In this document: piece by piece, positions 52,104-62,000 of the stretch | Numbering within the stretch: the stretch's first letter is position 1 | Layout of the letters: each line of letters starts with the position of its first letter | DNA from: Lachnospiraceae bacterium | GTDB taxonomy: Bacteria; Bacillota; Clostridia; Lachnospirales; Lachnospiraceae | Assembly (NCBI GenBank): GCA_024403515.1 | Contig: JAKSRS010000009.1 | Span: forward strand, 1 to 64,000 | Length of the DNA stretch: 64,000 bases | Direction of reading: 5' to 3' | Program-made: the position numbers and the translations under genes | The notes under the pieces: generated by a model | Seen by the model: only the letters and a program-made list of their open reading frames with translations | Databases searched by the model: none | What the model was told of the DNA's origin: nothing

Positions 52104-53159
52104 ATGGTTGAGTATAACGTGAATTTAGCCGGCAAAACAATATTTGTTACTGGTGCTGCCGGTTTTATTGGTTCGAATCTTGTTAAAAAACTTTTTGAGG
52201 ATTGTTCGTCGGTAAAGATTATCGGAATCGACAATATGAACGATTACTATGATGTAAAAATCAAAGAAAGCCGACTTTCAGAACTTTGTAAGAACTCCAA
52301 TTTTGTATTTTATAAAGGTTCCATTGCAGACAAGGCACTTATCGAAGAAATATTTGAAAAACACAGCCCCGCGGTTGTTGTTAACCTTGCTGCACAGGCA
52401 GGTGTTCGATACAGTATTACCAATCCTGATGCATATATAGAAAGTAATCTGATAGGCTTTTACAACATTCTTGAAGCCTGCAGAAATCATCCTGTTGACC
52501 ACCTTGTATATGCTTCGAGTTCTTCTGTTTATGGAAGCAACAAAAAGGTTCCTTATTCTACAGATGATAAAGTAGATAATCCGGTTTCTCTTTACGCTGC
52601 TACTAAAAAGAGCAATGAGCTTATGGCACATGCTTACAGTAAACTTTATAACATTCCTTCAACCGGCCTTAGATTCTTTACTGTTTATGGCCCTGCAGGA
52701 AGACCGGATATGGCTTATTTTGGATTTACAGATAAGTTAAAAGCAGGAAAAACAATTCAGATTTTTAATTATGGAAACTGTAAGCGAGATTTTACTTATA
52801 TAGACGACATCGTTGAAGGCATAATGAAAGTTATGCAGCATGCGCCTGAAAAAGCGAATGGAGAGGATGGACTTCCTATTTCACCTTATAAGATTTACAA
52901 CATCGGAAACAACAATCCTGAGAACTTACTGGATTTTGTACAGATATTAAGCGAAGAACTTGTTGCGGCAGGTGTTCTTCCCAGTGATTATGACTTTGAA
53001 GCCCACAAAGAACTTGTGGCAATGCAGCCTGGGGATGTACCGATAACCTATGCTGATACTTCGGCACTTGAAGAAGATTTTGGCTTTAAACCTTCGACTT
53101 CCTTAAGAGAAGGCCTTAGAAGATTCGCAAAGTGGTACGCAGATTTTTATATGAAATAA
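52104..53159 (+). CDS. UDP-glucuronate 4-epimerase-like NAD-dependent epimerase
   Basis: Encodes 351 residues from the ATG at 52104, eight bases after GAGG (an in-frame ATG six bases earlier is too close). Extended [35 protein letters not shown], and catalytic Tyr-x3-Lys in [34 protein letters not shown] and [17 protein letters not shown] match the CapI/UDP-glucuronate epimerase group. With the UDP-glucose dehydrogenase at 53173 it would give UDP-galacturonate. It could instead act on UDP-N-acetyl sugars. Confidence 0.9.
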   Translation: MVEYNVNLAGKTIFVTGAAGFIGSNLVKKLFEDCSSVKIIGIDNMNDYYDVKIKESRLSELCKNSNFVFYKGSIADKALIEEIFEKHSPAVVVNLAAQAGVRYSITNPDAYIESNLIGFYNILEACRNHPVDHLVYASSSSVYGSNKKVPYSTDDKVDNPVSLYAATKKSNELMAHAYSKLYNIPSTGLRFFTVYGPAGRPDMAYFGFTDKLKAGKTIQIFNYGNCKRDFTYIDDIVEGIMKVMQHAPEKANGEDGLPISPYKIYNIGNNNPENLLDFVQILSEELVAAGVLPSDYDFEAHKELVAMQPGDVPITYADTSALEEDFGFKPSTSLREGLRRFAKWYADFYMK

Positions 53160-53172
53160 TGAGGAGAAGATA

Positions 53173-54402
53173 ATGAATCGTAAAATCGCAATAGCAGGAA
53201 CCGGATATGTTGGCTTATCCATAGCAACACTTCTCGCACAACATAATGAAGTAACTGCAGTTGATGTAATTCCTGAAAAGGTCGACATGATTAATAATAA
53301 AATCAGCCCTATTCAGGACGAATATATTGAAAAGTATTTAAAGGAAAAAGAACTGAACTTAAAGGCAACTTTAGATGGTGAATCTGCCTATAAAAATGCT
53401 GAATTTGTTGTTATAGCAACTCCTACAAATTATGACAGCAAGAAAAACTTCTTTGACTGTTCATTAGTTGAGTCCGTAATCGAAATGGTCACAAGAGTAA
53501 ATCCTGATGCCATTATGATTATTAAGTCAACAATCCCTGTTGGATTTACAGCATCAGCACGCGAAAAGTTCAATACTAAAAAGTTAATTTTCAGCCCCGA
53601 GTTTTTAAGAGAGTCCAAGGCTTTATATGACAATCTCTATCCCAGCCGAATTATCGTTTCATGTGATGAAGACACAAGAAGCAAGGCCGAGGAATTTGCA
53701 GAACTTTTAAAAGAAGGTGCACTTAAGGAAGATATTGATACCCTCTTTATGGGATTTACAGAGGCTGAAGCGGTTAAGCTTTTTGCCAATACATATCTTG
53801 CGCTTAGAGTTTCATATTTCAACGAGCTTGATACTTATGCTGAAAGTAAGGGACTTAATACGCAGCAGATTATTGATGGTGTATGTCTTGATCCGAGAAT
53901 TGGTACTCACTACAATAATCCTTCTTTTGGCTACGGCGGATATTGCCTTCCTAAGGATACCAAGCAGCTTTTGGCAAACTTCCAGGATGTGCCTGAAAAC
54001 CTTATCGGAGCGATAGTTGAGTCAAACAGAACAAGAAAAGATTTTATTGCTGACAGAGTCCTTGAAATTGCCGGCGGATATGAGTCTAACGACGGATGGA
54101 ATCCTGAAAAAGAACAGGAAGTAATCGTTGGTGTTTACAGACTTACAATGAAGAGTAATTCTGATAACTTCCGCCAGAGTTCAATTCAGGGAGTTATGAA
54201 GAGAATTAAAGCCAAGGGTGCGACTGTTATTATTTATGAGCCCACACTTGAGGATGGCGAAACTTTCTTTGGAAGCAAGGTTGTAAACAATCTTGATGAA
54301 TTCAAGAAAATGAGTAACGCCATTATTGCTAACAGATATGATTCATGCCTTGATGATGTAAATGACAAGGTTTATACAAGAGATATTTTCAGAAGAGATT
54401 AA
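53173..54402 (+). CDS. ugd: UDP-glucose 6-dehydrogenase
   Basis: Encodes 409 residues. NAD site [20 protein letters not shown]; the substrate region [20 protein letters not shown]; catalytic Cys258 in [15 protein letters not shown]. Oxidises UDP-glucose to UDP-glucuronate. The YCLPKD form marks the UDP-glucose branch and separates it from the dehydrogenase at 47516. GAGGAG precedes the start, 14 bases after the epimerase. Confidence 0.94.
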   Translation: MNRKIAIAGTGYVGLSIATLLAQHNEVTAVDVIPEKVDMINNKISPIQDEYIEKYLKEKELNLKATLDGESAYKNAEFVVIATPTNYDSKKNFFDCSLVESVIEMVTRVNPDAIMIIKSTIPVGFTASAREKFNTKKLIFSPEFLRESKALYDNLYPSRIIVSCDEDTRSKAEEFAELLKEGALKEDIDTLFMGFTEAEAVKLFANTYLALRVSYFNELDTYAESKGLNTQQIIDGVCLDPRIGTHYNNPSFGYGGYCLPKDTKQLLANFQDVPENLIGAIVESNRTRKDFIADRVLEIAGGYESNDGWNPEKEQEVIVGVYRLTMKSNSDNFRQSSIQGVMKRIKAKGATVIIYEPTLEDGETFFGSKVVNNLDEFKKMSNAIIANRYDSCLDDVNDKVYTRDIFRRD

Positions 54403-54431
54403 ATAATTGTGTATTAGGAAAGGAGGAGAAT

Positions 54432-55715
54432 ATGAAAGTGGCAAGAAGACTTACTTTTAATGATATAGCTTTATTTTGTATTTTCTCTCTTTATCCTATT
54501 TTGCCCATGTACTTTAGAATCGGGCCTGCAATGATTTACTATTTTTTGCTTTTACCATGTGTTGCAAGTGTTGTTCTTTTGAAGAAAAAAATTCACCTGT
54601 ATAAAGAATATAAGATGTATATTCCTTACATTCTTATAATGTTTTTTCTTTTTGCAGTTCATGTCGAAGTTATAGAAGCGGCCAAGTTTGTTTTGGCTCC
54701 CATATTTATTACCATTTTCTTACTCGATTATGTTGATTCAAAAGGAAAATTTGACAGGGCAATAGATATTCTTTTGTTTTTCTGTGCCATCATGTGCTTT
54801 TTGGGCTTACTTGAGGGACTAAAGGACATAAATCTTTTTAAATTATTGAATAACTCCAATGCAACTATTAAAGAAGACGGAGTCAGAATGGGGCTTTACA
54901 GAACAAAGCTTTCATTCAATATGAGCACAAACTATGGAAACTATCTTGTTGTGATGATTTCTTTGGTTCTCTACAGACTTAGTAATATGGGCCTTACACT
55001 AAAAAGAAAGATACTTTATATTGGCCTTGATTTGCTTATTATTGCAAATGCTGTATGTGCCGGGGCAAGAGCTACACTTATTGTTACCCTTTTGCTTCAG
55101 TTCGTTTATATTTATAAATTTGGAACAGGTAAGTTTTTTAAAATTGTACTGGGTGGTCTTATCGCTGCGGCTTTGGGATTTTTGGGCTGTGAGATTATCG
55201 GTATTGACTTGTTTAAGTATGTTAAAAGCTATTTTTACGTATTTTTATCTTTGTTTAGCGATAAGTTCCAAAAAGGCATTGAGGTTGAATTTGGAACCAA
55301 CCTTACTATGTCGACTGACCGTGTGAATTTGTATAGCTGGGTATTGAAGGCTGTAAAAGGTCATATTGTATTTGGTATGGGTGAAGCTTCAGCCTTCAAA
55401 TACGAAGTAAACCAGTGGCGAACCAAAACAAGTCTTGAAAACTACTATTTGTCCTCAATCTATCACTACGGTATTGTTGGTCTTGTGGGGACTGTTTACA
55501 GATTTTTGGTTCCAATTCTTTTTTCGTTAAAAAGGATTAAGACCAAAGTAGCAAACGAAAAGATTGGATTTAATTTCTTTTTCTTTACTACTTGCTGTGC
55601 ATATTGTTTGGTTTTATTTACGGTATCTTTATTGTCGGATGCAAGAATTTTCAGCCTTTTTGTTATTCTGATGCTTATATATAACATTCGTATTAAAAAA
55701 GGAGAGACAGATTAA
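54432..55715 (+). CDS. O-antigen/capsule polymerase-like membrane protein (Wzy type)
   Basis: Encodes 427 residues, with about eleven hydrophobic segments and a larger external loop near residues 270-340 (FGTNLTMSTDRVNLYSWVL to SLENYYLSSIYHYGIVG). This topology, low sequence conservation and position in a polysaccharide cluster with a flippase fit Wzy polymerases, which join repeat units outside the membrane. WaaL ligase is an alternative, less likely in a Gram-positive. AAAGGAGG precedes the start. The next gene overlaps its stop by one base. Confidence 0.8.
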   Translation: MKVARRLTFNDIALFCIFSLYPILPMYFRIGPAMIYYFLLLPCVASVVLLKKKIHLYKEYKMYIPYILIMFFLFAVHVEVIEAAKFVLAPIFITIFLLDYVDSKGKFDRAIDILLFFCAIMCFLGLLEGLKDINLFKLLNNSNATIKEDGVRMGLYRTKLSFNMSTNYGNYLVVMISLVLYRLSNMGLTLKRKILYIGLDLLIIANAVCAGARATLIVTLLLQFVYIYKFGTGKFFKIVLGGLIAAALGFLGCEIIGIDLFKYVKSYFYVFLSLFSDKFQKGIEVEFGTNLTMSTDRVNLYSWVLKAVKGHIVFGMGEASAFKYEVNQWRTKTSLENYYLSSIYHYGIVGLVGTVYRFLVPILFSLKRIKTKVANEKIGFNFFFFTTCCAYCLVLFTVSLLSDARIFSLFVILMLIYNIRIKKGETD

Positions 55716-56656
55716 TGTATCCCAAAGATAAAGAAGCTTCAGTTGAAATAAATAAGTGCATGGCTGCAATCAAGGCCATGAGCGAAGAAAAGCAGCTTTT
55801 CCAAAAAACAAAAACCTATAGAAGTGGTGTAAAATTAAGCCGAATTAAAAGTGCTAAATTAGCATTCATAAAAGAGTATTTTTCGCGCTTTTCCAGAGTG
55901 GAAAGGGATAAGAAGAAGATTGGGGCAAAGTACAAAGATACCTTGCCAACAGCAGTAAACGACAGAAGTGAATGCAATTACTTTTTGGACGAGAAGATTG
56001 CCGTATATACATGTATTATAGGTAATTATGATTCACTAAATGAGCCATTAATCGTCCCTGACAATATCGATTATTTTGCAATTACTGATTTTGATATACC
56101 TAAGGATTCAAAGTGGAAGAGAATTGATGCAGATTCTTTTGACGAAGTTAAAGGATTTACTCCTGCCTTAAAGAACAGATTCTTTAAAATAAATCCTCAC
56201 ATAGTTTTTCCTGAATATAAGTATTCTGTTTATGTGGATGGAAACTTTAAAATTTATTCAGATTTTACAGAGCATGTAAACAGAATGTCCAAGTATGGAA
56301 TCAGCCACTTTAAGCACCAGAAAAGAACCAGTTCATATCAGGAGGCTGAAGTTTGCAAGATGCTTCACAAGGAAAGCCCTGAGAAAATAGATGCTTACAT
56401 TGAAAGGCTTAGGGAAAATAACTTTCCTGATGATTATGGTCTTCTTGCCTGCGATATTCTTGTAAGAGAGCACAATAAGCCTGAATGCATAAATGTCATG
56501 CAGCAGTGGTGGTACGAGTTTAAAACATATGTAAGAAGAGATCAGCTGTCACTTCCCTTTGTTTTGTTTAAAAATGGAATAGCAGTAGATGATGTCGCTA
56601 CATTAGGTGGTGACGTGCATAAGGATTATTCGTTTGAAATCGTAAAGCATATTTAG
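55715..56656 (+). CDS. DUF616-type glycosyltransferase-like protein
   Basis: Encodes 313 residues; start overlaps the polymerase stop (TAATG). A basic helical N-terminus (about 1-85), then AVYTCIIGNYDSLNEPLIVP, DYFAITDFDIP, KINPHIVFPEYKYSVYVDGN and LLACDILVREHNKPE, the blocks of the DUF616 (TOD1/MUCI70-like) glycosyltransferase domain. The YVDGN near residue 171 plays the part of a DxD-like motif. Function of bacterial members is unproven; a transferase role fits the cluster. Confidence 0.8.
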   Translation: MYPKDKEASVEINKCMAAIKAMSEEKQLFQKTKTYRSGVKLSRIKSAKLAFIKEYFSRFSRVERDKKKIGAKYKDTLPTAVNDRSECNYFLDEKIAVYTCIIGNYDSLNEPLIVPDNIDYFAITDFDIPKDSKWKRIDADSFDEVKGFTPALKNRFFKINPHIVFPEYKYSVYVDGNFKIYSDFTEHVNRMSKYGISHFKHQKRTSSYQEAEVCKMLHKESPEKIDAYIERLRENNFPDDYGLLACDILVREHNKPECINVMQQWWYEFKTYVRRDQLSLPFVLFKNGIAVDDVATLGGDVHKDYSFEIVKHI

Positions 56657-56672
56657 CAGATTGGGGAACACC

Positions 56673-57716
56673 ATGAACGTTAGCATTGTGACTGTTTATA
56701 ATAGTACTAATTGCGGCAGTTTTCTTCAGGCATATGGTCTTAAATATGTACTGGAAAAGAATGGATGTAATGTTACTTTTTTAAAAACAGGTGTTAAGAA
56801 TAACAAAAAGATATTTTTAAAGAAGGCTTTATCTAATATTAAAAAGCGTCGTTTTTCTAAAATAGGTTTTGACTACAAGGTTTATAGAAACTTTGAAAGT
56901 GCCATAAAGCGGTTTTCTTTACTTGATTTTAAGCCGCAAATGGTATCAAATCAGGATTTATTTGTTCTGGGAAGTGACGAAATATGGAATGCTTCAAGAA
57001 AAGTCATTAAAGATTCTGAGGTTTTCTTTGGAAAAGGACTTGATGGCCGTATCATTTCTTTTGCACCTTCAGTTAATGTTGCAACAGTTGATGATATGCT
57101 GAAAGTTGCGGCGATAAAGGATTATATAAATAAGCTTGATAAGATTTCCGTAAGAGACAGTCATTCCAAAGAAGTCATAGGAAAACTTACAGATAAAGAT
57201 ATTAAGATAGTCTGTGATCCTACCTTTTTACTTCCTATGGAGGAATACAATAAGCTTGAAGGAAAATGCGATATCGATAACTTTATCATGGTTTATTCAG
57301 CCGGTGGAAGATTTGACAGTGAAAGAAAGAAAGATATAAAGGACTTCGCTAAAGCCTGCAATAAAAAGCTTGTAGCGTTTCCACACAAGCTTGACTGGTG
57401 TGACTATCAGTTTCCTGCTGATCCGTTTGATGCCATTGCTTTTTTTAAGAAGGCAGATTTTGTAATAACAGATACCTTCCATGGAGCAGCATTATCCTTG
57501 ATTTTTAACAAGAATTTTGTGGCTATCCCTCAGGAAAACCGAAAAGTAACCGAGTTACTTGAATACTTTGGTCTTGAAAATCTAATCGTTGATGAGACTA
57601 AAGGTTTATGTGAATTCTTTTCAAAAGAGCAGTATTCAAAAGAAAAGCTCAATGAAAGAATTTATGAAGAAAGAAAGAAAGCAGACGATTATTTGGTGAG
57701 TGCACTAAATAATTAA
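56673..57716 (+). CDS. Polysaccharide pyruvyl transferase family protein (second copy)
   Basis: Encodes 347 residues from the ATG after GGGGA. MNVSIVTVYNSTNCGSFLQAYGL is the usual start of this branch, followed by LFVLGSDEIWNASRK, ISFAPSVNVATVDD, KISVRDSHSKEVI and the conserved FVITDTFHGAALSLIFNKNF. This DTFHG form belongs to the group common next to FrhB genes, and differs from the first copy at 49709. Acts in the cytoplasm on lipid-linked intermediates. Confidence 0.87.
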   Translation: MNVSIVTVYNSTNCGSFLQAYGLKYVLEKNGCNVTFLKTGVKNNKKIFLKKALSNIKKRRFSKIGFDYKVYRNFESAIKRFSLLDFKPQMVSNQDLFVLGSDEIWNASRKVIKDSEVFFGKGLDGRIISFAPSVNVATVDDMLKVAAIKDYINKLDKISVRDSHSKEVIGKLTDKDIKIVCDPTFLLPMEEYNKLEGKCDIDNFIMVYSAGGRFDSERKKDIKDFAKACNKKLVAFPHKLDWCDYQFPADPFDAIAFFKKADFVITDTFHGAALSLIFNKNFVAIPQENRKVTELLEYFGLENLIVDETKGLCEFFSKEQYSKEKLNERIYEERKKADDYLVSALNN

Positions 57717-57727
57717 AGGAGTTTTGA

Positions 57728-59233
57728 ATGCGTACTAAAAAGGCTCTTATTAATACAATATCGGGGCTTTTATATGAACTTGTTGCCGTAATCTGTGGCC
57801 TTATTCTGCCAAGATTGATTCTGGCACATTTCGGTTCAAGATATAATGGAATTACTTCATCAATTGCCCAGTTTTTATCATGTATAGCACTGATGAAGGC
57901 AGGAATCGGCGGAGTTAGCCGAGCTGCACTTTATCAGCCGCTTGCTGACGGCGACAGACAGAAGATTAGTTCAATAGTTAAAACCACACAGCAGTTTATG
58001 AACAAGATAGCCTACCTTTTTGTTGGGTTTATAGTTATCTTTTCAGTGGTTTATTCCTTCTTTATGTCCAAAGATTTTTCTCCCATTTTTACTGCGACAC
58101 TTGTTGTAATAATAAGTATCAGTACATTTGGTGAATACTTTTTTGGAATTACTTATGAAATTCTTCTGGGCGCAGACCAGATGCTATGCGTTTTTTCGTG
58201 GATAAGAATATTCACGACTATCTTAAATACCATAGTAGCAGCGATTTTAATTTCAATGGATTGTGGAATTCACGCTGTTAAGCTTGGAAGTGCCCTTGTA
58301 TTTTTGATTAATCCACTTTTTATTCGCTGGTATGCGAGAAGAAAGTATAAGATTATTGATAATGTTGAAGCCGATAATAAGCTTCTTTCACAGCGCTGGG
58401 ATGCCGTAGGTCATGAAGTTGCAAACTTTGTAAATACTAATACCGACATCATGGTACTTACAATCTTTGCAAATGTGTTGGAAGTTTCGGTTTATACTGT
58501 ATACCACACAGTTATTGTTGGCGTCAGAAAGGTTATTACATCTTTCATAAATGGCTTTGGCGCTGCTTTTGGTAATATGTATGCCAAAAAAGAAATGGAA
58601 CTTATGGAGAAAAACTTCAGAGTTTATGAGCTGATTGTTTTTTCTCTCGTTTCTATTATTTATTCGATTACAACCGTAATGTTTGTACCCTATGCGGTTT
58701 TATATACAAAGGGTGTAACGGATGTTGAATACGCAAGACCTTTGTTTGCTATAGTTATTTCTCTTGCAGGCGCATTTAGCTGTATAAGAATTCCTTATCA
58801 GAATCTTGTTACAGTTGCGGGTCATTTCAAGCAGACAAGAAACGGTGCTTTCATGGAAGCTATACTAAACATCGTCATTTCAGTTCTTATGGTCATTAAG
58901 TTTGGCCTGGTTGGTGTTGCTGTCGGTACACTTGTTGCCAACATCTTTAGAACAATACAGTACGCAGTTTATATGTCGAGGAATGTACTAAAGAGAAGTT
59001 TGTGGCTTTTTGCCAAGCACATTATTATAATGCTTTCAATTATTGCTGTTACTAATGTGGTGGGGAGAACTGTAATAAACTTAAATTGTGATTCTGTCGG
59101 TAAGTGGGTGATTGGGGCTTTGATCGCAGGATGCATTTCTCTATCCCTTACTGTCATTACTGATCTTGCTTTTTACTATGCAGATGTAAAACGCTTTTTT
59201 GGAAAGTTACTTAATTCTGTCAAAAGAAAGTAG
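57728..59233 (+). CDS. Polysaccharide flippase (Wzx-like, MOP superfamily)
   Basis: Encodes 501 residues with twelve to fourteen membrane segments. The N-terminus LINTISGLLYELVAVICGLILPRLIL and HFGSRYNGITSSIAQFLSC resemble PST-type flippases. Moves lipid-linked repeat units across the membrane for the Wzy-like polymerase at 54432. Last large gene of the cluster; AAAGGAG precedes the start. No terminator was seen right after it. Confidence 0.9.
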   Translation: MRTKKALINTISGLLYELVAVICGLILPRLILAHFGSRYNGITSSIAQFLSCIALMKAGIGGVSRAALYQPLADGDRQKISSIVKTTQQFMNKIAYLFVGFIVIFSVVYSFFMSKDFSPIFTATLVVIISISTFGEYFFGITYEILLGADQMLCVFSWIRIFTTILNTIVAAILISMDCGIHAVKLGSALVFLINPLFIRWYARRKYKIIDNVEADNKLLSQRWDAVGHEVANFVNTNTDIMVLTIFANVLEVSVYTVYHTVIVGVRKVITSFINGFGAAFGNMYAKKEMELMEKNFRVYELIVFSLVSIIYSITTVMFVPYAVLYTKGVTDVEYARPLFAIVISLAGAFSCIRIPYQNLVTVAGHFKQTRNGAFMEAILNIVISVLMVIKFGLVGVAVGTLVANIFRTIQYAVYMSRNVLKRSLWLFAKHIIIMLSIIAVTNVVGRTVINLNCDSVGKWVIGALIAGCISLSLTVITDLAFYYADVKRFFGKLLNSVKRK

Positions 59234-59241
59234 TGTGAAGG

Positions 59242-59349
59242 ATGAATAAGAAGATTCGGCCGTTTTATGTGGAAAGACTTCTGGCTTTCTATTTGTTAAC
59301 ACCAATTGTTCTCGTATGTTGGCCGGAAAATCCGGGACATTTTATGTAA
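59242..59349 (+). CDS. Possible 35-residue hydrophobic microprotein
   Basis: ATG at 59242 with GAAGG just before it (unusually close), stop at 59347. Starts MNKKIRPFYVERLL, then a single hydrophobic stretch (LLAFYLLTPIVLVCW) and a short tail. It could be a real small membrane protein at the end of the polysaccharide operon, or chance. No related sequence is known to me. Confidence 0.3.
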   Translation: MNKKIRPFYVERLLAFYLLTPIVLVCWPENPGHFM

Positions 59350-59406
59350 AAAATATTTTCAATAAATATATTATTTCCAAAATATAAGTCTATGGAGGAC
59401 GGGGAA

Positions 59407-61143
59407 ATGGAAAAAATTGTAATGCTTGGAAATGAAGCAATAGCCAGAGGAGCATATGAAGCGGGGGTTAAGGTTTCAGCTGCTTATCCCGGTACACCAA
59501 GTACTGAAATCAGTGAGAACCTTGTTAAATATGATGAGGTGTATTGCGAATGGTCACCTAATGAAAAGGTTGCCTGTGAGGTTGCAATCGGTGCATCAAT
59601 GACTGGAGTTCGCTCTCTTTGCTGTATGAAGCATGTTGGTCTTAATGTGGCAAGCGACCCTTTGTATTCTTTTTCTTACATCGGCGTCAACGGTGGAATG
59701 GTTCTTGTTGTTGCTGACGATCCGGGTATCTATTCTTCACAGAATGAGCAGGATACAAGAATGGTTGCGCGTGCGGCTATGGTTCCTGTTATTGAACCTT
59801 CTGACTCACAGGAAGCTAAAGACTTCATTAAAGAAGCTTTTGATTTATCTGAGAAGTACGATACTCCAATCATAGTAAGAACTACGACAAGACTTGCTCA
59901 TTCACAGGGTATTGTTACTTTAGAAGAAAGAAAGAATATTGAAGACAAGCCTTATGAAAAGAATATAGCTAAAAATGTAATGATGCCTGCTCAGGCTAAG
60001 GCTCGTCACATTTTTGTTGAAAAAAGATTAAAAGACATGGCAGCAGATGCGGAGTTTATGTCTATTAACAGACTTGAAATGAATGATACCAAAATAGGTT
60101 TTATTACAAGTGGTATCGCATATCAGTATGTTAAAGAAGTATTTCCAAAGGCGAGCGTATTAAAGCTTGGTCTTGTTAATCCTATCCCTGACAAGATGGT
60201 CAGAGATTTTGCAGCTAAAGTTGATAAGCTTTACATATTTGAAGAACTTGAACCTGTTATTGAACTTCAGGTTAAGGCGATGGGTATTGAATGCATTGGT
60301 AAAGAACTCTTTACTGTTCAGGGTGAATACTCAGCCAATATGTTAAGACGTGTGCTTAAAAACGAAGAAGTGAAAAATCCTTCTTTTGACGTACCGCAAA
60401 GACCTCCGATTCTTTGCCCAGGTTGTCCACATAGAAGCGTATATACTGCACTTAAGAAGCTTAAGCTTCACGCAGCAGGAGATATCGGCTGCTACACACT
60501 TGGCGCTCTTGCACCTCTTGGGGTTATTGATACCGCGGTATGTATGGGTTCTAGTATCTCGACTCTTCATGGAATGGAGAAGGCCAGAGGAAAAGAATTC
60601 ATTAAAGACTGGGTTGCGGTAATCGGAGATTCAACTTTCCTTCATACCGGACTTAACTCTCTTATGAATATGGTATATAACAAGGCAACCGGTACGGTTT
60701 GTATTCTTGACAATTCTATTACCGGAATGACAGGACATCAGGACCACGCCGCAACAGGAAAGACCCTAAAAGGCGATGCAACTTATGCAGTTGATCTTGT
60801 AGAACTTTGTAAGGCATTAGGTGTTGAAAATGTGCGCGTTGTAAGTTCTTTTGACCAGGATGAATTAACAAAAGTTATTAAAGAGGAAGTGGCCAAAGAC
60901 GCAGTTTCTGTAGTTATTTGCAAGGCTCCATGTGCTCTGTTAAAGGGTCAGATATTTCCTAATAAATGCGTAGCGCTGCCCGAAAAATGTAAGAAGTGTG
61001 GTGCCTGCTTAAAGCCCGGATGCCCGGCTCTTACAAAGAATGCTGACGGCAGTGTTTCAATTGATGCAACCATGTGTAACGGATGCGGTCTTTGTAAGCA
61101 GATGTGTAAATTTGATGCCATTGATATGGTTAAAAGAGCATAG
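59407..61143 (+). CDS. iorA: Indolepyruvate:ferredoxin oxidoreductase alpha subunit
   Basis: Encodes 578 residues from the ATG at 59407, eight bases after GGAGG. The N-terminal pyrimidine-binding domain (AAYPGTPSTEI) is followed by the TPP-binding domain (AAGDIGCYTLGALAP, GDSTFLHTGLNSL), and two ferredoxin-type clusters at the C-terminus (CKKCGACLKPGC; CNGCGLCKQMCKFDAI). Converts aryl pyruvates from aromatic amino acids into aryl acetyl-CoA and reduced ferredoxin. IorB follows. Typical of amino-acid-fermenting anaerobes. Confidence 0.95.
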   Translation: MEKIVMLGNEAIARGAYEAGVKVSAAYPGTPSTEISENLVKYDEVYCEWSPNEKVACEVAIGASMTGVRSLCCMKHVGLNVASDPLYSFSYIGVNGGMVLVVADDPGIYSSQNEQDTRMVARAAMVPVIEPSDSQEAKDFIKEAFDLSEKYDTPIIVRTTTRLAHSQGIVTLEERKNIEDKPYEKNIAKNVMMPAQAKARHIFVEKRLKDMAADAEFMSINRLEMNDTKIGFITSGIAYQYVKEVFPKASVLKLGLVNPIPDKMVRDFAAKVDKLYIFEELEPVIELQVKAMGIECIGKELFTVQGEYSANMLRRVLKNEEVKNPSFDVPQRPPILCPGCPHRSVYTALKKLKLHAAGDIGCYTLGALAPLGVIDTAVCMGSSISTLHGMEKARGKEFIKDWVAVIGDSTFLHTGLNSLMNMVYNKATGTVCILDNSITGMTGHQDHAATGKTLKGDATYAVDLVELCKALGVENVRVVSSFDQDELTKVIKEEVAKDAVSVVICKAPCALLKGQIFPNKCVALPEKCKKCGACLKPGCPALTKNADGSVSIDATMCNGCGLCKQMCKFDAIDMVKRA

Positions 61144-61155
61144 GGGGGCAGCGTG

Positions 61156-61725
61156 ATGGAAACTAAAAACATAATGATTGTTGGTGTTGGCGGGCAGGGT
61201 ACTTTGCTTACAAGCCGAATTCTTGGCGGAATCATGCTTAGCGCAGGATACGATGTTAAACTTTCCGAGGTTCACGGAATGGCACAAAGAGGCGGAAGCG
61301 TTGTAACTTTTGTAAGATATGGCGATAAGGTGTATGAACCTATCGTAGAAGAAGGTCAGGCTGATGTTTTGATAGCATTTGAAAGACTTGAAGCCATGAG
61401 ATATGTTCAGTTTTTGAAAAAGGACGGTGTATTAATCGTAAACGACCAAAGAATTGATCCAATGCCGGTCATTACAGGTGCGGCAGAATATCCGTCCAAT
61501 ATCATTGAAACAATTTCGGATGGAAGAGCCGTATATTCTATGGATGCAAAGGCCAAAGCACTTGAACTTGGAAATTCCAAAGTCTTTAATATCATTATTC
61601 TTGGAATGGCTGCAAAACACATGAATTTTTCAAAAGAACAGTGGCTTGATGTAATAGCTAAAACGGTACCCGAAAAGACGATTGAAATAAATCAAAAGGC
61701 CTTTATTGCCGGTTACGAGAGCTAG
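61156..61725 (+). CDS. iorB: Indolepyruvate:ferredoxin oxidoreductase beta subunit
   Basis: Encodes 189 residues from the ATG at 61156, seven bases after GGGGGG; a GTG directly before it is the alternative start. Gamma-type oxidoreductase domain: IMIVGVGGQGTLLTSRILGG, SEVHGMAQRGGSVVTFVRYG, the usual IorB motifs. Completes the complex with IorA. Twelve bases separate the genes. Confidence 0.95.
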   Translation: METKNIMIVGVGGQGTLLTSRILGGIMLSAGYDVKLSEVHGMAQRGGSVVTFVRYGDKVYEPIVEEGQADVLIAFERLEAMRYVQFLKKDGVLIVNDQRIDPMPVITGAAEYPSNIIETISDGRAVYSMDAKAKALELGNSKVFNIIILGMAAKHMNFSKEQWLDVIAKTVPEKTIEINQKAFIAGYES

Positions 61726-61883
61726 AAAATAGTTTTTTTGAAAAAAACTTAAAATTATTTTTGAGTTTTTTATACATTTATTTATTTTTCTATGCATAGA
61801 TATTTATGAATTGCCCTTATAAATCGATTTAAAAAGGGGTGAAAACGTAGAAATATTGAAAATGATAGTATAATTATTAAAAC

Positions 61884-61926
61884 GCCACGAAAGCCCCGTA
61901 TTTCTTGACTTTCAGGCACTTTTTTG
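61884..61926 (+). terminator. Hairpin with T run in the iorB downstream region
   Basis: GCC-ac-GAAAG pairs with CTTTC-a-GGC, then ACTTTTTTG. Probable iorAB terminator. Confidence 0.6.
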
Positions 61927-62000
61927 TTAATATTTTGCCTTGAGATAAGAGGGGGAAACAGGGCGAAGAGTTAATTTAACTTGTTTAATCGTGTGTCAAT

